From: RGIG9115 sp045603225 | Lineage (GTDB): Bacteria > Bacillota > Clostridia > UBA1381 | DNA: 64,000 nt | Direction of reading: 5' to 3' | NCBI GenBank assembly: GCA_045603225.1 | Contig: JAZULT010000071.1 | Location: forward strand, 1 to 64,000 | Shown: positions 16,159 to 25,062 of the stretch, one piece after another | Position numbering within the stretch: position 1 is the first letter of the stretch | Layout: the number at the start of each line of letters is the position of its first letter | Program-made: the position numbers and the translations under genes | The notes under the pieces: model-generated | What the model was told of the DNA's origin: nothing | The model's input: the letters and a program-made list of their open reading frames with translations, nothing else | The model's database searches: none

Positions 16159-19100
16159 ATGAAAAAGGAAACAAGAAAGTTTGTTGGCTTTTTGCTTTCG
16201 TCAGTTGTGATGCTGAGCTGCTTGCCTGTCTCAAATGCCGCAGCCGAGTTTGAAGGTTTTACGGATAATTTTGACGGCTATGAGACAACAAATGAAATAT
16301 TTGGCTGGCAGAGCACAACAACTGACGGAGTCTGGACTCTGTCTGATATCTGGCCGGGCGATGCGTACGATAATCATTACGGTGGAAGTCAGATAGAAAT
16401 TGAGTCAGGTACAGATAATGTTTTAACACTTACAGGTTACGGTGCTGCTGACACTCATAAAGTAGCATTTAATCTTGCAAAAGAAAAATATGACGGAATC
16501 AGCAACAATGTAAAAATGAATGTATCTGTTAAGAAAACAGGTAACACAAACGGTGGTGTGAGATTTTTAGTATCAGAAGATGAGCAGAGCTACTATGAAT
16601 TTCAGACAGACTGGTCAAGCGGATGGTATCAGCGCATAAGTAAAGTGGAAAACGGCGTAAAAGAAGAACTTCAATGCCATGTTATGCAGGTTAGTGCAAA
16701 TGAATGGGTAGATGTTGAATTTTACAATGTAAGAAACACAATATACTGGACAATCACAAATACTGCAACAGGTGTCAGCAATAGCGGGAAATATACAGAC
16801 CCTGACGGATTGCCGGCAAAAGGTGAAAACGCAAAGTATCAGCTCTGGACATACAATAATGGCGGTGGAAAAGAACAGTTTGATGATTTCAGTCTTACAG
16901 ATGTAGCAGGAGCATTTAATGGATTTGAAGATGATATCAGCTATGCAGGCACAGGCTGGAATACAGATTATTCTAATGCTGAGACAAACAATACATGGAT
17001 TGTGGACGATAACGATGCAAATGCAAATCCGGGAGCTACAGCAATAATTGACGGTAATTTCTGGCTTTACGGTATGAACAGCTCTACAGCTACTATTACT
17101 GCGACATTAAATGAAGCAAAATATTTAAATGCAGGAGACAATCTTTCATTTAAGGTTTCTTTAATGCAGAGAGAAAATGCAGTTGGTGGTATCAGATTTA
17201 TGGTATCTGAAGACGGAAAGAGCTATTATGAAATAAGCCATGCTCAAAACTGGAGCTTATGGTCATTTAATAAGGTTGTAGACGGCGTTTCTGAAACTCT
17301 TAAGACAGGACAAATGTTCTTCGTATCAGGTAACTGGTTTGACTTAGAGATAGCAAACTCAGGTAATACTATTTACTTCTGCGTTACAAATAACGAAGGT
17401 GCTAAAGCTGACTATTTCTACACAGATACAGACATGCTTTCTTCAAAAGGCGAAAACGGAAAATATCAGCTCTTCGTTTTAAATAACGATGGTACATATA
17501 AAGCACCTGAATATTTTGATAATATAAGCTTAAAAGAACTCACATTTGACGGTTACAGCGATGACTTTGATAGTTACGCTACAACAGGCTGGAATGAAGG
17601 TCACACAAATACCGAAACAAACGGTAACTGGCTTATAACTGATACATCAACAGGTGTAGATGGCGGTCTTAGCTCTACACTTATAGGTGCAGTAACTGAA
17701 GGCAGTGACGACCATTGGTTAGGCTTATACGGTATGAGATGGGGAGAAACACATGCGGATATGACCGTTATGGCAACTCTAAACCCTGCAAACTATTTCG
17801 GTCTTGGTGACAATGTTTCTATGAAGGTTTCGACAAGTCGTTCAGGTAACACAGACGGCGGTATCAGATTTATGGTATCTTCTGACGGTGACAGCTATTA
17901 TGAAATTAAGCATAACTGGGGCGGCGGATACTGGTACTTGAATAAAGTTGTAGACGGAGTACTAACAACGCTTCAGGCGTCTGCAATGAATAATATCGGA
18001 GACGGAAGATGGTATGACCTTGAAATTTCAAATCTCGGAAACAAGATTTTCTGGTCAGTAACAGATAAGACTACAGGCGTAAAAGAATCACATACTTATG
18101 AAGATGCGAACATGCTTCCCGAAAGAGGAGCTGACGCAAAATATCAGCTCTGGACAATTTCAAACGACGGAGCAGTTATTGAGCTCTTTGATAATTTCAG
18201 CTTAACTGAAAAATCTGATAAATACTATGAAAACGGAACTGAACCTGATAATGTGCTTTATCAGAACGCAGCAGAAAAAGCAACAGTTGAAGAAAGCACA
18301 GGCAAGGTTGTATACAGCTTTGACGAGGCAGTTAAAGTAAGAAGAATTATAACAAGCGGTATCGAAGCTCAGGACGTATCTGTATACGTTGCTGATTCTG
18401 CGGACGCTGCAGAGTCTTCATGGACATTAATCGGTAATGCGGCAGACGGAGATTTCTTAAATAAGACATCTGTACAGTCTGCAAAAGCAGTTATACTTAA
18501 ATCACAAAGCGGTGCTGAGTTTTCTGCAGAAGATGTAGTAATCTTAACAGACGATGCGGCTCTTAGCTATACATTAGCTGTACAGGAATCAGTAAAGCTT
18601 TATCCGAGAGTTGCAGGCGTTGATCAGTTTAATGCCGCTTGGACAGTTGCAGATGAAAAGATAGCTGTATCTGAAAACGGCGAAATTAAGCTTGTCGGCT
18701 TTGGCAGCACAAGTGCAACATACGGAAAATATACTGTAACAGTTTCAGCTGCTATGGGAGATGTTTTCATAGAAGATGATTTTGCACTCTATGTAGATGC
18801 ATCTTACGGAAAACCGATTTACACTTTTGACGGTGGTATGGTTATAGACTTAGTAGGTGAATATTTTGTTCGTCACGTGCTTGTATCAGACGGACTTGAT
18901 GATGTAGAATTCTACGTATCTGATGATAATGTTAACTGGACATATATTTCAGATATAACACCTGATGAAGACTATGCAAACTGGATTGACATGCCTTGTT
19001 CATATGTTAAACTCGTAGGTGAAGTTCCTGAGGTTACTTTAGCAGCAGAGGCTGAAAATGTAAATGTAAGACTGGGTTCTTCATTAAAGCTTTTGCCGTA

Positions 19101-19515
19101 CAGCTTCGGTCAGTATGATTCAGACGCTACTCTCAGCACAGGAAGCGAGATTTATACACCTGAAGCAGTTGCTGAAAATGTTAATATAACAGCAGACTTC
19201 TTCGGCGATTCAGCTGTATTGAATGTAAATGCAATATCAGCTTATGAATTTACAGAAAATGCAGACGGAACAATTTCAGTTGAGCTTGCAACTCCTTATT
19301 ACAAGGAAGGTGCCAAGTTTGTTGCCGCGTTCTATGGAGCAGGCGACAAGTTCATCGGTGTAACAGAAGTTACACCTGACTGCGACAATTACGCAGACGT
19401 TATGACTTTAACATTTACACCGCAGGGAACACCTGCAAAGGTTAAGCTTATGTGCTTAGACGGTGGTTTTGACGGTCTTGCACCATTGACTGAGGCTTCA
19501 GTATACGTAAAATAA
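16159..19515 (+). CDS. Secreted protein with three tandem beta-sandwich (ConA-like) repeats
   Basis: 1118 residues from ATG 16159, which gives a clean signal peptide (MKKETRK, hydrophobic core, SNAAA cleavage region) and an upstream AAAGGA. Three homologous modules of about 210 residues lie at about 33-250, 254-460 and 464-685. Each has a DxFDxY start, GG[IV]RF[ML]VS, SYYE, W..D.E, FWS/YWT[IV]T and KYQLW..DNFSL. They resemble LamG/ConA-like lectin folds. A discoidin-like plus Ig-like stretch follows (about 690-950), and an 80-residue C-terminal module (FVAAFYGAGDKFIG) is shared with the protein at 28338-32687. No catalytic pattern and no SLH domain, so probably a soluble glycan-binding protein. 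Confidence 0.8.
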   Translation: MKKETRKFVGFLLSSVVMLSCLPVSNAAAEFEGFTDNFDGYETTNEIFGWQSTTTDGVWTLSDIWPGDAYDNHYGGSQIEIESGTDNVLTLTGYGAADTHKVAFNLAKEKYDGISNNVKMNVSVKKTGNTNGGVRFLVSEDEQSYYEFQTDWSSGWYQRISKVENGVKEELQCHVMQVSANEWVDVEFYNVRNTIYWTITNTATGVSNSGKYTDPDGLPAKGENAKYQLWTYNNGGGKEQFDDFSLTDVAGAFNGFEDDISYAGTGWNTDYSNAETNNTWIVDDNDANANPGATAIIDGNFWLYGMNSSTATITATLNEAKYLNAGDNLSFKVSLMQRENAVGGIRFMVSEDGKSYYEISHAQNWSLWSFNKVVDGVSETLKTGQMFFVSGNWFDLEIANSGNTIYFCVTNNEGAKADYFYTDTDMLSSKGENGKYQLFVLNNDGTYKAPEYFDNISLKELTFDGYSDDFDSYATTGWNEGHTNTETNGNWLITDTSTGVDGGLSSTLIGAVTEGSDDHWLGLYGMRWGETHADMTVMATLNPANYFGLGDNVSMKVSTSRSGNTDGGIRFMVSSDGDSYYEIKHNWGGGYWYLNKVVDGVLTTLQASAMNNIGDGRWYDLEISNLGNKIFWSVTDKTTGVKESHTYEDANMLPERGADAKYQLWTISNDGAVIELFDNFSLTEKSDKYYENGTEPDNVLYQNAAEKATVEESTGKVVYSFDEAVKVRRIITSGIEAQDVSVYVADSADAAESSWTLIGNAADGDFLNKTSVQSAKAVILKSQSGAEFSAEDVVILTDDAALSYTLAVQESVKLYPRVAGVDQFNAAWTVADEKIAVSENGEIKLVGFGSTSATYGKYTVTVSAAMGDVFIEDDFALYVDASYGKPIYTFDGGMVIDLVGEYFVRHVLVSDGLDDVEFYVSDDNVNWTYISDITPDEDYANWIDMPCSYVKLVGEVPEVTLAAEAENVNVRLGSSLKLLPYSFGQYDSDATLSTGSEIYTPEAVAENVNITADFFGDSAVLNVNAISAYEFTENADGTISVELATPYYKEGAKFVAAFYGAGDKFIGVTEVTPDCDNYADVMTLTFTPQGTPAKVKLMCLDGGFDGLAPLTEASVYVK

Positions 19516-19527
19516 TTACACAGCAGT

Positions 19528-19559
19528 ATTACTCCTGTCGGAATTCCGGCAGGAGTAAT
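19528..19559 (+). other. Strong intercistronic hairpin without U-tract
   Basis: ATTACTCCTGTCGG and CCGGCAGGAGTAAT form a 14-bp stem with one wobble and an AATT loop. A-rich sequence follows, not T. It is more likely an mRNA-stabilising or processing hairpin than a terminator, and may boost the solute-binding-protein message. Confidence 0.65.
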
Positions 19560-19584
19560 CGAGTAAAAAAGGAGAATAAAGAAT

Positions 19585-20970
19585 ATGAAAAAAATTAAGA
19601 AAATTATGGCATTGGCACTTGCCGCTTCCTGTTTACTTTCGCTTTTTGGCGGTTGCGGAAAAAAAGCAGACAACGGATATGATGCAAAAAATGATGTATG
19701 GACATATACAATCTGGTCATACGACTCACACATGAAAACGACTATGGAACGCCTTGTTGCTGAATACAACGCAGGTGAAGGTAAAGAAAAGGGAATTAAA
19801 ATTGATTACGTTGTTCAGACTGCCGGTGAGGCACTGAAAATGGCAATCGAATCAGACACAGCTCCTGACCTTTACAGCAATGTTTTGGCAGAAGATGTTG
19901 AAATGGGAAGAATTATAGCAATTGAAGATATGCCGGGCGGCGCAGAATGGTTAAAGCAGTACGACGGTCAATTGGTTGAAGGTATACATCAGATAGAAGG
20001 AAAGACATATAAGGTTCCTTACTATGTAACAACATTTGGTATGGTTTACAATAAGGATATGTTTAAAAAGTACGGTATCGTTGACGAAAACGGTGAGCCG
20101 ACTCCTCCGAAAACATATGATGAGTTAAGAGAATATGCAAAGAAAATGACAAATCCTGCAAATCAGGAATACGGAATTATGCTTCCTCTTAAGAATATGT
20201 GGTTTGCATCATCTGATATAGAATATCCTATGATGACTCAGAGAGGATATATGTCATATAATCCTGAAACAGGAGAAATTGACTACACAGGCTACAAGCC
20301 GATTGTAGATATGTACATGGGAATTAAAAAAGACGGCTCTTATTATCCTGACCCTGAAGGTATCGATAATGACCCCGGACGTGCTCAGTTCTCCGAAGGC
20401 AATGTCGGCATGAAGTTATCAGCATCTTACGATGTTGGCGTGTATAACGAACAGTTCCCTGCAAAATGCGATTGGGGAGTTGCTCCGTTCCCGACAGAAA
20501 CAGGAGAAAAATATTATTCAGCAATGACTTCAAACGGATATTTGTGTATTAATGCAAAATCTGCTGAAACAAAGGATAAGGAAAGACTTTTTGAAGTGTA
20601 CAAATGGTTACACGGTCCTGAAGTTTTAAAAGCTCTCTATAAAGAGGGTATGGCTATTCCTTATGATATGGATATTGTAAAGGATATAGAGCTTGGTGAC
20701 GACGCACCAAAGGGCTGGAAAGAATTCTGTGAGCTTGCTAAAATCAGTACTCCTGTATGGATCGGACCGGGAACAGTAATGACAGGTCAGAAGAATTTCA
20801 GTCAGGTATTTATGGAAGATATATGGACAGAAAACGTTACTGTTGAAGATGCACTTGCTGATATGACAAAACGTTCTCAGGACGGACTTAAGCTGTGGCT
20901 TGAAGAAAACCCGGATAAAAAGCTTGAAGATTATATTCAGAAAGATGTACTTAAAAAGGTTGAAGAATAA
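19585..20970 (+). CDS. Sugar ABC transporter solute-binding lipoprotein
   Basis: A 461-residue family 1 (MalE/UgpB-type) binding protein. The lipoprotein signal MKKIKKIMALALAAS ends at a lipobox with lipidated C24 (SLFGGC). Family features include the acidic/aromatic TIWSYDSHMKTTMERL start and VPYYVTTFGMVYNKDMFKKYG. It captures oligosaccharides outside the membrane for the two permeases that follow. It is flanked by hairpins at 19528 and 21013, a common way to raise binding-protein expression above that of the permeases. Confidence 0.92.
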   Translation: MKKIKKIMALALAASCLLSLFGGCGKKADNGYDAKNDVWTYTIWSYDSHMKTTMERLVAEYNAGEGKEKGIKIDYVVQTAGEALKMAIESDTAPDLYSNVLAEDVEMGRIIAIEDMPGGAEWLKQYDGQLVEGIHQIEGKTYKVPYYVTTFGMVYNKDMFKKYGIVDENGEPTPPKTYDELREYAKKMTNPANQEYGIMLPLKNMWFASSDIEYPMMTQRGYMSYNPETGEIDYTGYKPIVDMYMGIKKDGSYYPDPEGIDNDPGRAQFSEGNVGMKLSASYDVGVYNEQFPAKCDWGVAPFPTETGEKYYSAMTSNGYLCINAKSAETKDKERLFEVYKWLHGPEVLKALYKEGMAIPYDMDIVKDIELGDDAPKGWKEFCELAKISTPVWIGPGTVMTGQKNFSQVFMEDIWTENVTVEDALADMTKRSQDGLKLWLEENPDKKLEDYIQKDVLKKVEE

Positions 20971-20980
20971 TTAATATAAT

Positions 20981-21001
20981 AATTTACTAATTAGTTAAAT
21001 T
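20981..21001 (+). other. AT-rich near-palindrome
   Basis: A symmetric sequence built on TTTACTAATT and AGTTAAATT. Almost the same sequence, one base shorter, occurs at about 51231. It contains the half-site AATTAGTTAAA of the operator at 222-248 but with different half-site spacing. Function unknown. Confidence 0.3.
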
Positions 21002-21012
21002 CAGCAGACTGA

Positions 21013-21034
21013 GCAGCCGCAAAAATGCGGCTGC
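21013..21034 (+). other. Intercistronic hairpin after the binding-protein gene
   Basis: GCAGCCGCA and TGCGGCTGC form a perfect 9-bp stem with an AAAA loop, without a U-tract. Placement between the binding protein and permeases fits 3'-end protection of the upstream message or partial attenuation. Confidence 0.65.
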
Positions 21035-21068
21035 CCGGTTTGATTGATACTTGAAAGGATTGGTTTGA

Positions 21069-21998
21069 TTGAAGCTGCAAACAAGAAAAAAGAAAAAACA
21101 TTATAGCTCTATGCAGCGAAAACATGATTTGATTTGCTATGGCTTGATTTCGCCGCAGATAATAGGTTTTTTCGTTTTCACGATTTATCCGATTATATGG
21201 GCGGTAAGTAAGGCATGGTACAGATATACGGGAATTCCGTCAGAAACAAAGTTTGTTGGCTGGCAGAATTTTATAACTTTGTTTACTCAGGACGAAAGAT
21301 ATTGGCAGGCTTTGGGCAATACCTTTGTTATGGCATTTTGCAAGCTTCCGATTGAAATTCCCCTGGCTTTAATAATTGCTTTTGTAATGCACGGTAGACT
21401 TAAAGGAAGCGGTTTTTACAGAACAGTGTATTATCTTCCGTGTATTCTTTCAATGTCGGTTGTCGGCATTATGTTTACAAGCATGTTCTCACATTTCGGC
21501 ATAATTAACAGTATGCTTACAAAAGTGGGACTGATATCAGAAAATATAAGTTGGTTTTCTTCAAAATGGACAGCAATAGCGGTTATCACCATTGCAGGTA
21601 TATGGAACACCTTCGGCACAAATGTACTTTACTTTATAGCGGCACTTGCAAACGTTCCTGAGGAATTATATGAAAGTGCAAAATTAGACGGTGCCGGAAC
21701 AGTAAGAAGATTTATCAGTATAACGTTACCTCTTATAAGTCCTGTTATGAGAATTATCGTTATGCTTGCAATAAATGGAACTTTAGCAACAAGTGAATTT
21801 ATACTTATGCTTACAAACGGAGGACCGGGAGGATCGACAGAGGTTGTTATGACGCATCTTCTGAAAAACCTCGTTCCCGGATTTATGGCACAGAATGCAA
21901 ATCTCGGTTACGGCTCTTCTATGGCGGTTGTGACATCTATAATCTTAGCATTCACTTCACTTATGTACCTGAAGTTCAGTAAAAATAAATTAGAATAG
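21069..21998 (+). CDS. Sugar ABC transporter permease (MalF/UgpA type)
   Basis: A 309-residue inner-membrane permease with about six membrane helices and the EAA-loop region (ELYESAKLDGAGTVRRFISITLPLISP) that contacts the ATPase. The start is a TTG with AAAGGA 8 bp upstream; the next in-frame ATG (21111) has no ribosome binding site. It pairs with the MalG-type permease 15 bp downstream. No ATP-binding gene is present in the window, so a shared MsmK/MalK-type ATPase elsewhere is expected. Confidence 0.92.
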   Translation: MKLQTRKKKKHYSSMQRKHDLICYGLISPQIIGFFVFTIYPIIWAVSKAWYRYTGIPSETKFVGWQNFITLFTQDERYWQALGNTFVMAFCKLPIEIPLALIIAFVMHGRLKGSGFYRTVYYLPCILSMSVVGIMFTSMFSHFGIINSMLTKVGLISENISWFSSKWTAIAVITIAGIWNTFGTNVLYFIAALANVPEELYESAKLDGAGTVRRFISITLPLISPVMRIIVMLAINGTLATSEFILMLTNGGPGGSTEVVMTHLLKNLVPGFMAQNANLGYGSSMAVVTSIILAFTSLMYLKFSKNKLE

Positions 21999-22013
21999 GA
22001 GGAAGGACAAATT

Positions 22014-22859
22014 ATGAAGTATTTTATAAAAAAATTACCATCTTATCTCTTTCTTACGATAATACTTATAATGACTGTTTTTCCTCTTGTCTACACAATT
22101 TTGGCGTCATTCAAGACAAATCAGGAAATTATAACGGGAAATGCGACACTTTTTCCGAAAACCTTTACTTTGGAAAACTATAAAGCCGCATGGTCGGATG
22201 TGAACTTTAACGTTCCAATTTTACTTAAAAACAGTATCTGGTATTCGATTTGTACTGTTATTCTTCAGCTTGTGACAACGTCGGTTGCGGGATATGTTTT
22301 CGCAAGAGGACATTTTACCGGTCAAAAGGTTGTATTCGCAATAATAACATCCCTGATGTTTGTAAATTTAGGCGGTGCAACAACAGTACCTACCTTGAAA
22401 ATAATAAATTCTCTCGGACTTGGCGGTTCGTTATGGGGATTGATTCTGATGAAGGCTTTTGGAATTAATGTTGCCGGAATATTTATGGTAAGAAGCTATA
22501 TACAGACGCTTCCGAAAGAGCTTGATGAGGCGGCGAGTATTGACGGCTGCGGATTCTTAAGGGTTTTTGTTAAAATTATAGCTCCGCTCCTGCAGCCTGT
22601 TTTAATAACAATAGGAATACTTGCATTTAACGCTTCGTGGAACGAAACAATCATGCCTACAATATTCACACTCTCAAGACCGGATCAGAGAACTTTGTCT
22701 GCAGGTCTTTATGCACTCAAAAACATGGGTGATTCCGCAACTCAGTGGAATTTAATGCTTGCGGGTTCGGTAATAGCCATGGTTCCTGTGTTGGTTACAT
22801 ATGCTATTGCAAATAAATATTTTGTTGAGGGGCTTTCAAGCGGTGCAGTTAAGGGGTAA
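22014..22859 (+). CDS. Sugar ABC transporter permease (MalG/UgpE type)
   Basis: A 281-residue second permease. It has an N-terminal membrane helix, the motif TVFPLVYTILASFKTNQEI and the EAA loop PKELDEAASIDGCGFLRVFVKIIAPLLQP, and it ends with YFVEGLSSGAVKG, a C-terminus typical of this family. A strong AGGAGG precedes the ATG. It forms the translocation channel with the upstream permease. The histidine kinase starts 6 bp after its stop. Confidence 0.93.
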   Translation: MKYFIKKLPSYLFLTIILIMTVFPLVYTILASFKTNQEIITGNATLFPKTFTLENYKAAWSDVNFNVPILLKNSIWYSICTVILQLVTTSVAGYVFARGHFTGQKVVFAIITSLMFVNLGGATTVPTLKIINSLGLGGSLWGLILMKAFGINVAGIFMVRSYIQTLPKELDEAASIDGCGFLRVFVKIIAPLLQPVLITIGILAFNASWNETIMPTIFTLSRPDQRTLSAGLYALKNMGDSATQWNLMLAGSVIAMVPVLVTYAIANKYFVEGLSSGAVKG

Positions 22860-22865
22860 TTTAAA

Positions 22866-24377
22866 ATGATAGTTGCAGTATTGCTTTTTCTTGCGTTTAT
22901 AGTTTTGCTTTTGGCAATGAATTTCAGATCCCGTTATACATGGGGGTTTATTCTTGCTGTCTTAAGCATTGATATCCTGATGCTGGCGCTTATGCTTTTC
23001 AGATCAAAGTTTCCTGTCGGGAATGCACTGATAACCGGATGGGACTCAGGTATATATTTATGGGCGAGCAGAAGAAAAATAGGCTTTTATGAAATAGTAA
23101 ATCTGTTTAATATAGGAATCTTCCTGTATATGATTGCAATGTCTTCTTTCATAAGTTATTTTATGCCGAAGCATAAAAAGTCTTTAAAAGTGATTTTAAT
23201 ATTGATTCCTGCAATCGCATTTTTATCTATGAATTCATCACAGATGGGAAGAAGTCTTCACTGCTGGATTAATATGGTCAAAGGGACTAAATGGCAGGGC
23301 ATGGTTTATGCTTTGTGGGAAACAGCAAGAATTGTTCATTATCTGATAGTTGTTTTTTACATAATAACACCGATTGCCATGACACTCCTGGAATATAAAA
23401 AAACGAGAATATTATATAATAAGCGATTAATGATAGTTATAGGCTCAACCCTTGCTGTTTTAAATATATTTTTCGCCTATGTGCTTTATCTGTCAAGCTT
23501 CGGGTTTGCACTGATAGATTTAAAAAATCTTTTGAAGTTTAATAATATGACGGTTTCATATTCACAGACTTTTTATATGATAATTCCGTTTATTGTATTG
23601 GTATTTGTCAACTTTTCAATAATTCTTTTTGTAAGATACCATGTGCTTGAAAGGATAGATTTTTTATCATCGCTTACAATTTCAAAACGAACAAAGCTTC
23701 TGTTTGAGGATATAAGACCTGTAATGCATTCCTATAAAAATGTTCTTCTGGGTATTGAATTTCTGGGGAAGGACATTATAGACGGTTACGGTTCAGAGCA
23801 AGCCCTGGAGGATGCAAAGGAGCTTGTTTTTACAGCACAGAATGCAAGCTTTCGATTAAGTGAGCTTTTAAATATTTTTAACGATTCGCACGTTGATATA
23901 GAGCTCGTGAATCTCGGAGAATGTATAAATACAGCTTTAAACAGTTTGATGATAAGACAAAAAATCAAAGTGAATTTTGACGAAGACGGTGATGAGTCAA
24001 TTATTATGGCTGACAAAAGATGCATTGAGCTTGTGTTTGAAAATCTGTTTTATAATTCATATGAAGCACTTGAAGAAAAGGAAACAGGAGAGGAAAAAAT
24101 AATAGATGTTTCTATAGAAAGAGAACGTGACTGGTATTGTGTATTTGTAAGAGACAACGGGTTGGGAATTGAAAAGAGAAATCTCAAAAAGATATTCAAG
24201 CCGCTTTTCTCAACTAAAAGAACCTCTAAAAACTGGGGGATAGGCTTGTCGTACGTTTATAAAGCAATACGTGCTCACAACGGACTGGTATTTGTTTCAA
24301 GCGAGTTTGGAAGATTCACGGAGTTTCAGATACTGCTTCCGGTTGCAGAAAGGAGAGTTTTGCATGAAAAAAATTAA
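22866..24377 (+). CDS. Multi-pass membrane histidine kinase
   Basis: A 503-residue kinase. Residues 1-265 form about seven hydrophobic helices without an extracellular Cache domain. The phospho-accepting histidine is most likely H288 (PVMHSYKN). A HATPase domain follows with N-box NLFYNSYEAL, G1 DNGLGIEK, F-box FKPLFSTK and G2 GIGLSY. Sugar-locus kinases in Firmicutes are usually YesM-type, so this architecture is unusual in this setting. It may sense a membrane-proximal signal or talk to the permeases just upstream. The response regulator overlaps its 3' end by 14 bp. Confidence 0.88.
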   Translation: MIVAVLLFLAFIVLLLAMNFRSRYTWGFILAVLSIDILMLALMLFRSKFPVGNALITGWDSGIYLWASRRKIGFYEIVNLFNIGIFLYMIAMSSFISYFMPKHKKSLKVILILIPAIAFLSMNSSQMGRSLHCWINMVKGTKWQGMVYALWETARIVHYLIVVFYIITPIAMTLLEYKKTRILYNKRLMIVIGSTLAVLNIFFAYVLYLSSFGFALIDLKNLLKFNNMTVSYSQTFYMIIPFIVLVFVNFSIILFVRYHVLERIDFLSSLTISKRTKLLFEDIRPVMHSYKNVLLGIEFLGKDIIDGYGSEQALEDAKELVFTAQNASFRLSELLNIFNDSHVDIELVNLGECINTALNSLMIRQKIKVNFDEDGDESIIMADKRCIELVFENLFYNSYEALEEKETGEEKIIDVSIERERDWYCVFVRDNGLGIEKRNLKKIFKPLFSTKRTSKNWGIGLSYVYKAIRAHNGLVFVSSEFGRFTEFQILLPVAERRVLHEKN

Positions 24378-25038
24378 AGTGATGGTATGTGACGATATGC
24401 CTCAGATTTTAAGACACTTTAAAAAGCTGATAGACTCCGATGATGATATGGAAGTAATTGCAACTGCGACTACGGGAAAAGAAGCAGTTGAGCTTGTTGG
24501 AAAAGTTGAACCGGATATTATATTAATGGATATTCAGATGGAATCCGAAAATGCGGGGATTAAGGCGACAAAGAAAATTTTAGAGAGTTATCCTGATATA
24601 AAGATAATTATTCTTACCGTTCACAAAGAAGATGATTTGATTTTCCAGGCTTACGGTGCAGGCGCGGTTGATTATATTATTAAAACAGAACCTAATAATG
24701 AGGTTTTAAAATCCATAAAGGCAGTTTATAATAATGAAGTTGTGATACGTCAGAATGTTGCCAGAAAAATCCTGAATGAGTTTTCGGCAATGCATAAGAG
24801 ACAGGAAAGTGTAATGTACACGATTGCCATTATAATGAGTCTTACAAATGCTGAGCTTGAAGTTCTTAAGATGCTTTATAACGGTGCTTCAAGAAAAGAA
24901 CTGGCAGAAGCCAGGAATGTAGGTTATGTAACCGTTAATACTCAGGTGAGAAATATTTTAAAAAAGCTTGGGTATTCAAATACAAAAGAAATGATATCAA
25001 GCCTTAAGGAAATGAAGATTTTTGATATTATCAGATAA
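24364..25038 (+). CDS. NarL/LuxR-family response regulator
   Basis: 224 residues from ATG 24364, preceded by GAAAGGAGAG; an upstream in-frame ATG at 24271 has no support. The receiver domain has D10/D11, phospho-acceptor D56 (LMDIQM), a Thr in IILTVHK and the conserved Lys in IIKTEP. The C-terminal LuxR-type helix-turn-helix (LTNAELEVLKMLYNGASRKELAEARNVG) binds DNA. Partner of the overlapping kinase. It is the best in-locus candidate for the protein binding the palindromes at 12061 and 15972, though that is inference. Confidence 0.9.
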   Translation: MKKIKVMVCDDMPQILRHFKKLIDSDDDMEVIATATTGKEAVELVGKVEPDIILMDIQMESENAGIKATKKILESYPDIKIIILTVHKEDDLIFQAYGAGAVDYIIKTEPNNEVLKSIKAVYNNEVVIRQNVARKILNEFSAMHKRQESVMYTIAIIMSLTNAELEVLKMLYNGASRKELAEARNVGYVTVNTQVRNILKKLGYSNTKEMISSLKEMKIFDIIR

Positions 25039-25062
25039 TAATGAAAGGAAAAAGAACGAATT

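Noticed and set aside
16200..18250. CRISPR-like periodicity
   Set aside because: The repetition is diverged, about 630 bp long and in frame with a coding sequence. It reflects tandem protein modules. No short direct repeats with unique spacers occur anywhere in the window.
20981..21001. ROK repressor operator controlling the ABC transporter
   Set aside because: It shares a half-site with the operator at 222-248, but the half-sites overlap instead of being 3 bp apart, so I do not call it an operator of that repressor.
19585..22859. A missing or frameshifted ATPase gene in the ABC transporter block
   Set aside because: No remnant is visible. Family 1 sugar importers in Firmicutes commonly share an unlinked MsmK-type ATPase, so absence is not evidence of damage.
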